Origin: an uncultured Bacteroidia bacterium
GTDB lineage: Bacteria; Bacteroidota; Bacteroidia; Bacteroidales; UBA932
Reading direction: 5' to 3'
NCBI GenBank assembly: GCA_902801205.1
Contig: CADCHE010000016.1
Coordinates: 1 to 41,421, forward strand
DNA length: 41,421 bases
How positions within the stretch are numbered: the stretch's first letter is position 1; each line of letters starts with the position of its first letter. A program made the translations under genes and the position numbers. The notes under the pieces are model-generated. The model saw only the letters and a program-made list of their open reading frames with translations. It was not told the origin of the DNA and did not search any database. This document shows, in pieces, positions 7,114-14,307 of the stretch.

Positions 7114-7145
7114 TTTGTCTTTTTCGCCATCTTTCTCTATCTTTG
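7114..7145 (+). promoter_or_regulatory. Consensus Bacteroidetes promoter preceded by a perfect hairpin
   Basis: TTTG at 7114-7117, a 20-base spacer and TATCTTTG at 7138-7145 match the Bacteroidetes -33/-7 consensus. An inverted repeat AACCAGCC (7073-7080)/GGCTGGTT (7089-7096) lies just upstream and could be an operator. The only thing downstream is the lipoprotein fragment at 7165. Confidence 0.6.
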
Positions 7146-7164
7146 CTTGAAACATCTTCCGGGG

Positions 7165-7356
7165 AAACCGTTCGTTAAAGGATTATGTGGTAGCCTGAAT
7201 GGGAATGATGGTTCAACCATTGATGAATACGCCATCGTCTTTACCCGTGGCAGAATCAATGATGTTTATGTCGATGCCTTTGTCGATGTAAACGTGAAGG
7301 GAGGGTCATACGATACGGGTATTTGTAAACAGATCTATGAATCCAAAAGCAGATAA
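7165..7356 (+). pseudogene. Truncated copy of the lipoprotein at 2137
   Basis: The stretch GSTIDEYAIVFTRGRINDVY and the residues after it match the lipoprotein at 2137-2649 closely in both DNA and protein over about 125 bases (roughly 2172-2297 against 7178-7303). The copy then diverges and stops at 7356. The lipid-anchor Cys is Ser here (GLCGS against GLCGC), and the upstream residues do not form a signal peptide. It is therefore a broken duplicate, even though a good promoter (7114-7145) still stands before it. Confidence 0.7.
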
Positions 7357-7410
7357 AGCCGCCTTTCTACGGATCGTCAGTCTTTACTCCCTCTTGTCCA
7401 TAAGGGCGAG

Positions 7411-7436
7411 GAAGGAACAGCGGCATTCCTTCTTTC
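7411..7436 (+). other. Small hairpin before the YhfC-like gene
   Basis: GAAGGAA (7411-7417) pairs with TTCCTTC (7426-7432) and TTT follows. It may terminate the pseudogene transcript or lie in the leader of the gene at 7457. Evidence is slight. Confidence 0.35.
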
Positions 7437-7456
7437 CCCGTTAAATCACGATTGCC

Positions 7457-8236
7457 ATGGTTCCTGTAAGTTCGCTTATCCTGATGGCTGTCAATGCCTT
7501 GTTGGGCATTGCCGTTCCTGTCTGCCTGTCTGCCTATCTGGTGCGCAGGCATCATGCCCGGCTGTCCACCATCCTTATCGGTGCTGGGACGTTCATCCTT
7601 TTTGCCCTGGTCCTGGAAAGCATCCTGCACCAGCTGGTCCTGAAGGGACCGTCCGGCGCAGCCATCCTGGACAATACGCTCCGGTATGCCCTTTATGGCG
7701 GACTGGCCGCCGGCGTCTTTGAAGAAACCGGCCGTTTCCTTTCCATGAAGTTCCTGATGAAGAAGGAGCCCTCCGAACCCCTTCCCGGAGTGGCTTACGG
7801 CATCGGGCATGGCGGGATGGAAATGCTTGTCATCTTCGGCATCACGATGGTGAACAACCTGGTGATTTCCGCCTTGATCAATTCCGGGCAGACGGACGTC
7901 CTCTTCTCAAAGGTCCCGGAGGAAGCGGCCGCGCAGCTGCACGCGCAGTTCGATCAACTGCAGTCGATCGGCGCCTGGACGCTGCTGGCCGGCCTTTGGG
8001 AGCGTTTCTCCGCCCTTGTCCTTCACCTGGGTCTTTCCCTGATGGTCTGGGTGGCCGTCCGCAAAGGGGGCAGATGGTTGTGGTGGTTCCCTGCGGCCAT
8101 CGCCATCCATGCCGCCGTCGATGCCGGCGCCGTACTGCTCCAGAAGTCGGCCGGAATGGTTCCGCTCGAACTCATCGTCATGTCGGAAGCCATCGCCGTC
8201 GCCGCTGCCGGTTACCTGGTGGCGAAGAAACTGTGA
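7457..8236 (+). CDS. YhfC-type intramembrane glutamic protease
   Basis: A polytopic membrane protein of 259 residues, probably of the YhfC/PrsW-like family of intramembrane peptidases. The family's signature acid pair is visible in FEETGR (residues 88-93), with GHGGME at 117-122 and a late HAAVDAGA motif. About seven hydrophobic helices span its length. It would cleave membrane-embedded substrates; none can be inferred here. It faces the UbiA-CPBP pair, leaving only 26 bases between stops, so two unrelated intramembrane protease families lie side by side. GC content rises sharply from this gene onward. Confidence 0.85.
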   Translation: MVPVSSLILMAVNALLGIAVPVCLSAYLVRRHHARLSTILIGAGTFILFALVLESILHQLVLKGPSGAAILDNTLRYALYGGLAAGVFEETGRFLSMKFLMKKEPSEPLPGVAYGIGHGGMEMLVIFGITMVNNLVISALINSGQTDVLFSKVPEEAAAQLHAQFDQLQSIGAWTLLAGLWERFSALVLHLGLSLMVWVAVRKGGRWLWWFPAAIAIHAAVDAGAVLLQKSAGMVPLELIVMSEAIAVAAAGYLVAKKL

Positions 8237-8262
8237 CCGGGGTCCGTGCGTACCGGCCGGGT

Positions 8263-8895
8263 CTAAATGGGCATCCAGACGAAGACGAGCGCATCCCAGA
8301 GGGCATGGCTGACGATCAGGGCCGGGAGCATCCGGGGACGCAATCGGTATAGCAGCCCCCAGACGCAGCCGGCGACAAGCGCTGCCATCACCAGCATGAA
8401 ATTCAGGGACCAGACGTGAACCAGTGCATAGATGACAGCGGTCACGACGAAAGCCTTGTCCTGCGGTCTTTTCCCCCCCTCGAAGATCTTTTCCATCGTC
8501 CGCTGGACATATCCCCGCCAGAAGAACTCTTCCGCCGGGCCGATGACAAGCAGGAGCAACGCAGCGATGACGCCCGGCGGCAGGCCGGTTTTCATGGAAT
8601 AGATGGAGTCGACTTCCGGCCGGGCGAATGCAAAGAGCCAGGACGATACCTTGTCGCCCATCCAGAAAACGCCCCAGAGGAACCCGGCGATGAGGATGCC
8701 GGCCAGCACCTGCTGCAGCGGGTGCTCCACCCTTGGCAGCTTCTCCGGAGAAAAAAGCAGTGCCAGGCAGGTCAGGACCACGGCCGATGCCGTCATGGTC
8801 AGCCAGAAATTGGTCAACCCGGCCGTCCAGGGGCTGAACATGTAGAACCAAAGCAGGGCGGCGACGGAGAGGGCCGCTACCAGACGCCGTTTCAT
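8263..8895 (-). CDS. CPBP-family intramembrane metalloprotease
   Basis: A 210-residue CPBP (CAAX protease and bacteriocin-processing, Abi) family membrane protein. Motif 1 is EEFFWRGYV at 122-130 (EExxxR with Glu122, Glu123, Arg127). A His follows in ALVHVWSLNF, and the last motif is SHALWDALVF. There are about six hydrophobic segments. The frame is open far upstream, but the Met at 8895 is the right start: its ATGA overlaps the stop of the prenyltransferase gene, a sign of translational coupling. Substrate unknown. Roles suggested for the family include prenylated-peptide processing and self-immunity; the coupling to a prenyltransferase gene is suggestive but not proof. Confidence 0.88.
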   Translation of the reverse strand: MKRRLVAALSVAALLWFYMFSPWTAGLTNFWLTMTASAVVLTCLALLFSPEKLPRVEHPLQQVLAGILIAGFLWGVFWMGDKVSSWLFAFARPEVDSIYSMKTGLPPGVIAALLLLVIGPAEEFFWRGYVQRTMEKIFEGGKRPQDKAFVVTAVIYALVHVWSLNFMLVMAALVAGCVWGLLYRLRPRMLPALIVSHALWDALVFVWMPI

Positions 8896-9803
8896 AGCAG
8901 TCCGGCGATAAAGAGTCCCAGGGAGAGCAGCCCCGAGAAAACAAGCTGCAGTTTCGCGCTGCCCTGATCCAGCCCCTTCATGGCTTCCAGCCCTTTCTCC
9001 CCGTACTGGCCGGCTTGGACGAAATTCTTCCAGGCAAGGATGACTGCCGCCAGGCACAGCAGCGAAAGCGGATGCAGCCGCCCCGCAAAGACGGCGGCCA
9101 GGACACAGGCAAAGGGAAGCACCATATAGATTTGGTACAGCAGGGCAGAGGCCTTTGCGCCGATCAGCATGGCGAAGGTCTTGATTCCCGCGGCCTTGTC
9201 CGTCTCGATATCCACCGTATTGTTGGCATGAAGCACGGAGACGGTGATGATTCCCAGGGGAACCGACAGGACCAGCGCATCCCAGACGATGTTGCCGGTC
9301 GCAGCAGCGCTGGCCCCCAGGACGGTGAGAACACCGAAGATGAGGAAGATATCCACATCGCCCAGTGCGTGGTATTTCAGGAAAGAGTAAAGGATCGTGA
9401 GCAGGACGCCCGCAGCACCGATCCACAGCACCGCCGGTGTGCTGAGCAGAACGGCTCCCGCCCCGAAAACGCTGCCGACCACGAACAGGACGATGCTCAT
9501 GCGCAGGTACTCCGCCGGCTGAAAGTGCCCGAACACCAGATTGGGTACGGCAAAGGCCTGCTCATTGTCCACGCCGCTGCGGAAATCCGCCCAGTCGCTC
9601 AGCAGGTTTCCTGCGGCATGGAGGATGACGACACCCAGGACGGAGAGCAGGAATACGGCGAGGCTGCGCCATTCGATCGGCAGCAGACCCCGGCTGAACA
9701 AATAGGTATACGTTGCGATAACCGGCATGGAAGATACCGGGAAAGACCAGTATCGCGTGGCTGCCACCCACTCTTTTAAACGATGCTTTGACATTTGAGC
9801 CAT
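8892..9803 (-). CDS. UbiA-family prenyltransferase, MenA-like
   Basis: An integral membrane prenyltransferase of about 303 residues (Met at 9803; an alternative at 9794 gives MSKHRLKEW). It has the two Asp-rich motifs of the UbiA superfamily: NLLSDWADFRSGVD early on and NNTVDIETDKAAGIKT in the middle. The second motif resembles 1,4-dihydroxy-2-naphthoate polyprenyltransferase (MenA), which attaches the isoprenoid tail in menaquinone synthesis, the quinone used by Bacteroidales. No other men genes are nearby, so another aromatic prenyl acceptor cannot be excluded. It is first in a two-gene operon with the CPBP protease and has a good -7 box on the minus strand at 9835-9842. Confidence 0.85.
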   Translation of the reverse strand: MAQMSKHRLKEWVAATRYWSFPVSSMPVIATYTYLFSRGLLPIEWRSLAVFLLSVLGVVILHAAGNLLSDWADFRSGVDNEQAFAVPNLVFGHFQPAEYLRMSIVLFVVGSVFGAGAVLLSTPAVLWIGAAGVLLTILYSFLKYHALGDVDIFLIFGVLTVLGASAAATGNIVWDALVLSVPLGIITVSVLHANNTVDIETDKAAGIKTFAMLIGAKASALLYQIYMVLPFACVLAAVFAGRLHPLSLLCLAAVILAWKNFVQAGQYGEKGLEAMKGLDQGSAKLQLVFSGLLSLGLFIAGLL

Positions 9804-9834
9804 CTTTTTTTCACGAAAAGGACATGATCATCTG

Positions 9835-9842
9835 CAAAGATA
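9835..9842 (-). promoter_or_regulatory. -7 box for the prenyltransferase operon
   Basis: TATCTTTG on the minus strand, 32 bases before the start codon at 9803. It matches the TAnnTTTG consensus. Confidence 0.55.
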
Positions 9843-9930
9843 GGCATTTTCGTCCATTCGGACAGATAAGCGGGTCGAGGCAGGGCGGGTCTGTCCGTTT
9901 TTTTCGGATCGGGCCTTTTGGGCCTGAAAA

Positions 9931-9996
9931 TGTCATTTGAACAAAACATTTGTCATTTCAACCAAATTCCCGGGCGGGGGCGTGCGCCTATCTTTG
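9931..9996 (+). promoter_or_regulatory. Regulon promoter A (OmpA-like operon)
   Basis: Direct repeats TGTCATTTGAACA (9931-9943) and TGTCATTTCAACC (9951-9963) are 20 bp apart. They are followed by 25 bp and the -7 box TATCTTTG (9989-9996). There is no TTTG at the -33 position, which fits a promoter that needs an activator bound at the repeats. Same layout as sites B, C and D. Confidence 0.8.
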
Positions 9997-10022
9997 CCGA
10001 AACGAATGTTTTTTAAAATCGT

Positions 10023-11327
10023 ATGCCTATGAACCATCTGAAGATTCTTTTGAGGGCGTGGCTTGCAGTCCTGTTTGCCGTTACGTTCCATCTGGCATCC
10101 AGCGCCCAGACCCAGCACAACCCCTATTGGAGTGTCTACACCCAAGGCGGTCTTTCCTGGACAAAGGGTGCCTGGTTTGAAAACGTCAATGCGAAGCAGA
10201 GTTATGGCCTGTCTCCTGCGCTTGGCGGCGGCGTGGATTATACGATCCGTCCGTGGTTGCGGGCGGGCGTAGAATACATCTGGTCGGACTATCGCCGGGA
10301 ACAGCGCCCTGCTGCACTGGATGCCGGTTCCTTCCTGGGAAAGGCTTATGGACGCTACAAGGCCAACTACCACAACGCCAAGTTGGGCGTCGGATTGAAT
10401 ATCCTGGAGTTCTGGCCTGCCCGGGAGGCACGCTGGCTCAATGTCTGGGCCGGGACGGGGGTAGGGTATTCCTTCGGCCGGGCGAATGAATACAGCCTGT
10501 GGTTTGAGAATACGGTATCGCAGAACGGTCAGGTCCGGCCGATCACCGCGGACATCGTCATTGACAACGCCTCTGCGACCACCATTACCGGCCGTGTCCG
10601 GAGCACAAATCGGAAAGAGGCGTTCAACAGATGCTTCATTCCGGCGTCGCTGCATGTGGAAGCGGATGTGAACCCTCAGCTGACGGTGGGCTTGAAGGGG
10701 GAATGCGACTGGATCCTGAATCGCCGGTTCACCGCTCCGAAGAACTATCTCTTCGCTTTGGCTACGGTCCGGTACAATTTCGTTCCCGGAAAGGCAAAGG
10801 TGCTGAAACAGCGTTACGAGGGGGAAATGTCGGCGTTGAACAGCCGCCTTGCTGATCTCTCCAAGGATGCCGCAGCGGCCAGGGAGCAGGCGGAACGGTC
10901 CGAAAAGGAGCGCCTTCAGCTGCAGGAGGAAGTCGCGGAACTTCATCGCGCTCTTGCAGATTGTGAAAACGAAGCCGCTGTGACTCATGCCGGTGACGAG
11001 CGCATTACTTATGTCGTCTTTTTCTCGCATAACAGTTCTTACCTGGATGCGGACGAAGCGGAGCGGCTTCATGCGTTTGCCCAGGCTTTCCGTGGATGCC
11101 GTCTCTCTCTCCTGGCGGAGGCAAGTACGCCTGGCAGTCGAGAATACAACCAGGCATTGAGCGAACGCCGCCTTGCCCGGGTGATCGACCTGCTGAAGGG
11201 CGACGGATTCTCCCTTGATGACCTTGTTCCCGGCTATGCGATCGGAGAGCAGAACGGGATCGACACGGCAGAAGGAAGAAGAGTGACGATCACCGTCGAA
11301 TCAATCCAGAATGATAAAAACCAATAA
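10023..11327 (+). CDS. OmpA-family outer-membrane protein
   Basis: A 434-residue envelope protein in three parts. After a signal peptide (cleavage expected near SSAQ), residues ~30-260 look like an outer-membrane beta-barrel (repeated aromatic strands such as WLRAGVEYIWSDY and YLFALATVRYNF). Residues ~265-325 form a coiled coil rich in Glu, Arg and Ala. The C-terminal ~105 residues resemble an OmpA peptidoglycan-binding domain (FFSHNSSYLDADEAERLHAF, NQALSERRLARVIDLL, AEGRRVTITVE). It should tie the outer membrane to the cell wall. Met at 10029 is an alternative start. It is first in an operon with the lipoprotein at 11334 (6 bases apart), under promoter A. Confidence 0.85.
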   Translation: MPMNHLKILLRAWLAVLFAVTFHLASSAQTQHNPYWSVYTQGGLSWTKGAWFENVNAKQSYGLSPALGGGVDYTIRPWLRAGVEYIWSDYRREQRPAALDAGSFLGKAYGRYKANYHNAKLGVGLNILEFWPAREARWLNVWAGTGVGYSFGRANEYSLWFENTVSQNGQVRPITADIVIDNASATTITGRVRSTNRKEAFNRCFIPASLHVEADVNPQLTVGLKGECDWILNRRFTAPKNYLFALATVRYNFVPGKAKVLKQRYEGEMSALNSRLADLSKDAAAAREQAERSEKERLQLQEEVAELHRALADCENEAAVTHAGDERITYVVFFSHNSSYLDADEAERLHAFAQAFRGCRLSLLAEASTPGSREYNQALSERRLARVIDLLKGDGFSLDDLVPGYAIGEQNGIDTAEGRRVTITVESIQNDKNQ

Positions 11328-11333
11328 AAGTAT

Positions 11334-12461
11334 ATGAAGATGAAAAGAAACTGTTTCCTTTCGGTTGCCGTCGCCCTGATCGTGACGGTACCGGTGTTGT
11401 TCAACGCTTGCCAGGAGGATGCTCCGGAAATCAATTACACGCTTCATGTTTCGGTCGTAAATGACTTCTCCGCCGTGGTGGATGCCATCAACGACGGTGC
11501 TCTGAAAAACGAGGCGGCCATCGGGAAACTGGTCCAAGCCATTGACAAGATGAATGCTGACCAGGCCGGAAAGATCGAGGCGGTCGTCAATGTCCTCAAT
11601 GCTCTCGACAACACGATTGATGCCAAGCTGGCTGCGCTTGAGGCCGCCATGCAGGCGCAGACCCTTTCACTGGAAGGGAAACTTGACCTGATCAAGGCCG
11701 CCATCGAGGCCCTGCCCGATTACACTTCAAAGCTTGATGCGCTCGTGGCAGCCATCGAGGCCCTCCCGGATTACAGCGACAAGCTTGACGCCGTGGTGAA
11801 CGCTCTCGACGCCATGGAAGCACAGGTTGATGCCCTTGGAGGATCGCAGGATGCAATAGCCGGTAAGATTGCCGACGTTACCGAGGCCATCAACGACCTT
11901 ATCGCCTCTGTAAACAGCGGCAACACTGACACAGCCAAGGCTCTCGCTGCCATCGTAGCCATGCTCGAAGAACTTAAAGAGGCTATTTCTAGTGGCGGAG
12001 GAGGAGAAACGCCTGGTGACAATTCGGTTGTTCTGGACGGTGAAACATTAACAATCGTAAGAGCGGCCATAGATAAATCGGACTTGGAGGAAGATAATTT
12101 TTATGACATATACTTCTTCTTCTCCGAGGAGAATGACAAATTCATTGAAATCATGGCCAACGGCCAGCTCCACGACGGCAAGACCTTGGATCTTACCAAA
12201 AAAGAAGATGAGCACGCCGGATGGTTCTGGTCTGTTGAAATGAGGACACCCCAAATATTATTTCAGACTTTTGCTAAGCCAGGGACAGATTATCCGGTCT
12301 TCTTAAGCGGCACGCTCCTGGTTAAACGTATCGGTACCGGGACCGAATTTGAGGTAACGCTCAAGGACGGCAAGGTAAAAGGCTATGGTACGTTTGGCGA
12401 CGGCCTTGAACACACAATCAGTTTAAATTACAAAGGTACTCTGGATTTCGGTGAGTTCTGA
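11334..12461 (+). CDS. Coiled-coil lipoprotein with internal repeats
   Basis: A 375-residue lipoprotein. The signal peptide ends in VLFNAC, so the lipidated Cys is near residue 26. Residues ~35-215 form a long helical, Ala/Leu/Asp-rich stretch with a near-exact repeat (AAIEALPDYTSKLDAL, then AAIEALPDYSDKLDAV), probably a rod or trimeric coiled coil. A flexible GGGGETPG hinge leads to a C-terminal globular beta domain of ~150 residues that I do not recognise. The stalk-plus-head layout suggests a surface or periplasmic spacer or adhesin partner for the OmpA-like protein. Co-regulated by promoter A. It converges with the regulator gene, leaving 11 bases between stops. Confidence 0.8.
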   Translation: MKMKRNCFLSVAVALIVTVPVLFNACQEDAPEINYTLHVSVVNDFSAVVDAINDGALKNEAAIGKLVQAIDKMNADQAGKIEAVVNVLNALDNTIDAKLAALEAAMQAQTLSLEGKLDLIKAAIEALPDYTSKLDALVAAIEALPDYSDKLDAVVNALDAMEAQVDALGGSQDAIAGKIADVTEAINDLIASVNSGNTDTAKALAAIVAMLEELKEAISSGGGGETPGDNSVVLDGETLTIVRAAIDKSDLEEDNFYDIYFFFSEENDKFIEIMANGQLHDGKTLDLTKKEDEHAGWFWSVEMRTPQILFQTFAKPGTDYPVFLSGTLLVKRIGTGTEFEVTLKDGKVKGYGTFGDGLEHTISLNYKGTLDFGEF

Positions 12462-12472
12462 CAACCTTTTCA

Positions 12473-14155
12473 TCATCCCCACCTCCTCCGGTATTGGGTC
12501 GGCGTCATGCCGGTCGCTTTCTTGAACATGGTGATGAAATAGGGGACATCGTCGATTCCGCACAGGAACGAGATCTCATTGACCGGAAGGTTTTCGCCAT
12601 CTCTGAGCAGTTTCTTTGCCAGGCGGATGCGCAGGTTCACGATGTATGCCGTCGTGGTCATGCCGGAGATGGCCTTGACTTTCCGGTTCAATTGGGTTCT
12701 CGACAAGCCCAGATCTGCAGAGAGCGCATTCAGGTCGACTTTGCTCTCCTTGATCCGTGCCATCGCAGCGTTGACGAAGTTAGTCATGAATGCCCTGTCT
12801 CCGCTTGCGATCTCCGGTGTCTCTCCGATTTCCGCCTTTTCTAGTGCGTGAGTATACTTTTCCCGCAGGATTTTCCTCTGCTCCAGTATTTTATCCACGC
12901 GGAGGTTCAGCTCGTCCGATCGGAAGGGCTTTTCAAGGTATGCTTCCGCACCCGCTTCCAAGCCTTTGAGCATGTCTTCGTGTGTCGCTTTCGCCGTGAC
13001 CATGACAACAGGGATATGGTGCAGGAGTTCTGACGAACGGATCATCCGGCACAGTTCCAATCCATCTATCCCGGGCATCAGGATATCGGTGATGATCAAG
13101 TCCGGGACAAGTTCTTGTGCCTTCTCCAGCCCCTCCTCGCCGTTGGAGGCGAAATAGAACTGGTAACTGCTGTTCAGTTGCAGGGACATATAACGGGCGA
13201 CGGCTGCCGAATCTTCGATGATCAGGATGCGTACGGCATCCACATTGTCCTGGGAATCATCCTGGGGACGTTCCTCGTTCTCGGGAATCACCATGGTCAG
13301 TTCCCGCCATTCATCTTTGCCGACGGATTCGTGGGGTTCGGATCCGTGCTTGAGCGGGAATTTGACGACGAAGGTCGTCCCCTCGTTCTCCAGGCTGAAC
13401 GCTTCGATGCTTCCCCCGATGGAGTCGATCAGCAGCTTTGCCAAAGGCAGCCCGATTCCGCTGCCGCTGCTGTCCATCCCTTCTTCTTTCGCCTGGTAGA
13501 AGGACTTGAAAATGTGGGACTTCTGCTCCGGGGTCATCCCGATTCCCCGGTCGGTTACACACAAGATGAACTTGCCTCCGGTCACTTCGGAAGTAATGCG
13601 GATCTCCGAGTCCCTGTGAGAATACTTAACGCTGTTCGCAATCAGGTTCTGCAGGATCTTGTGCAGGTAATCCGGTACGAAATCCATTTCGACGGATGTT
13701 TCCCGAGGGATAAATTTGATGCGGATTCCTTTCTCCGCCGCGTAGACCTCGTAGCTTTCGCATACCATGACGATGAACGGGATGATGTCTCCGTGTTTCC
13801 ACTCCGGATGGAGCGGGGAGCCGGAAACCATTTTCGCCGTATCCAGGATCCTGCTGATCAGGTTCAAGAGGATGTTCCCGTACCAGACGATGTTCGCGGC
13901 GTCGTCGTGGATCGATGATTCGGTCGACGAATGGCGCATGATGTTCTGTGCGGCTGACTGGATGACGGTCAAAGGGGTACGGAACTCATGCGTTATATTT
14001 GTGTAAAACCGGTCTTTTGCTTCTTGCAGTTCCAATTGCATCTTGTGTCTTCTCTGGCGGGTACGGACCATGTTAATGAGCAAAATGACCAACAATATGA
14101 GGGTTAAAATGACGAACAGGTTAAGGGCAGCTGGCAAGGATGGTTTGATAATCAT
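12473..14155 (-). CDS. Short hybrid two-component regulator (kinase-receiver-AraC HTH)
   Basis: A 560-residue one-protein signalling system. One N-terminal membrane helix (residues ~8-30) is followed by a HisKA domain (ITHEFRTPLTV, phospho-accepting His56), an HATPase domain (GSGIGLPLAKLL in the G2 box), a receiver (DLIITDILMPG holds the phosphorylated Asp) and a C-terminal AraC HTH (LSRTQLNRKVKAISG, FKKATGMTPTQYRRRWG). Typical hybrid two-component systems of gut Bacteroidales carry a large periplasmic sensor; here it is absent. The start at 14155 gives the helix at the N-terminus; earlier in-frame codons run through non-coding DNA. Promoter B with the shared repeats lies upstream, so autoregulation is likely (inference). 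Confidence 0.9.
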   Translation of the reverse strand: MIIKPSLPAALNLFVILTLILLVILLINMVRTRQRRHKMQLELQEAKDRFYTNITHEFRTPLTVIQSAAQNIMRHSSTESSIHDDAANIVWYGNILLNLISRILDTAKMVSGSPLHPEWKHGDIIPFIVMVCESYEVYAAEKGIRIKFIPRETSVEMDFVPDYLHKILQNLIANSVKYSHRDSEIRITSEVTGGKFILCVTDRGIGMTPEQKSHIFKSFYQAKEEGMDSSGSGIGLPLAKLLIDSIGGSIEAFSLENEGTTFVVKFPLKHGSEPHESVGKDEWRELTMVIPENEERPQDDSQDNVDAVRILIIEDSAAVARYMSLQLNSSYQFYFASNGEEGLEKAQELVPDLIITDILMPGIDGLELCRMIRSSELLHHIPVVMVTAKATHEDMLKGLEAGAEAYLEKPFRSDELNLRVDKILEQRKILREKYTHALEKAEIGETPEIASGDRAFMTNFVNAAMARIKESKVDLNALSADLGLSRTQLNRKVKAISGMTTTAYIVNLRIRLAKKLLRDGENLPVNEISFLCGIDDVPYFITMFKKATGMTPTQYRRRWG

Positions 14156-14178
14156 GGATTTAAAAATAAAAACAGACG

Positions 14179-14244
14179 TAAATATAACGCAAAGAGCGCG
14201 CCATTGAATATGGTTGAAACGACAAAAGTTTTGTTGAAATGACA
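14179..14244 (-). promoter_or_regulatory. Regulon promoter B (hybrid regulator gene)
   Basis: Read on the minus strand: TGTCATTTCAACA (14244-14232), TGTCGTTTCAACC (14224-14212), then 25 bp and TATATTTA (14186-14179) as the -7 box. Repeat spacing is 20 bp, as at the other sites. The -7 box is one base off consensus. It starts 8 bases from the terminator of the preceding gene. Confidence 0.75.
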
Positions 14245-14252
14245 ATGGAGGC

Positions 14253-14281
14253 AAAAAAAGCGGGGAAATCAGAGTCCCCGC
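14253..14281 (-). terminator. Intrinsic terminator of the fimbrillin-like gene
   Basis: On the minus strand GCGGGGA (14281-14275) pairs with TCCCCGC (14266-14260), followed by seven Ts (14259-14253). A classic terminator 27 bases after the stop at 14308. Confidence 0.9.
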
Positions 14282-14307
14282 CTGAGTATTCCGCCCTGCG
14301 GCGCATT

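Noticed and set aside
8896-9426. N-terminal extension of the CPBP protease
   Set aside because: It is the prenyltransferase gene read in another frame; the ATGA overlap gives the correct start.
13115-13918. Long open frame antisense to the hybrid regulator
   Set aside because: Its product is low in recognisable motifs and it lies wholly within a strongly supported gene; a GC-driven shadow.
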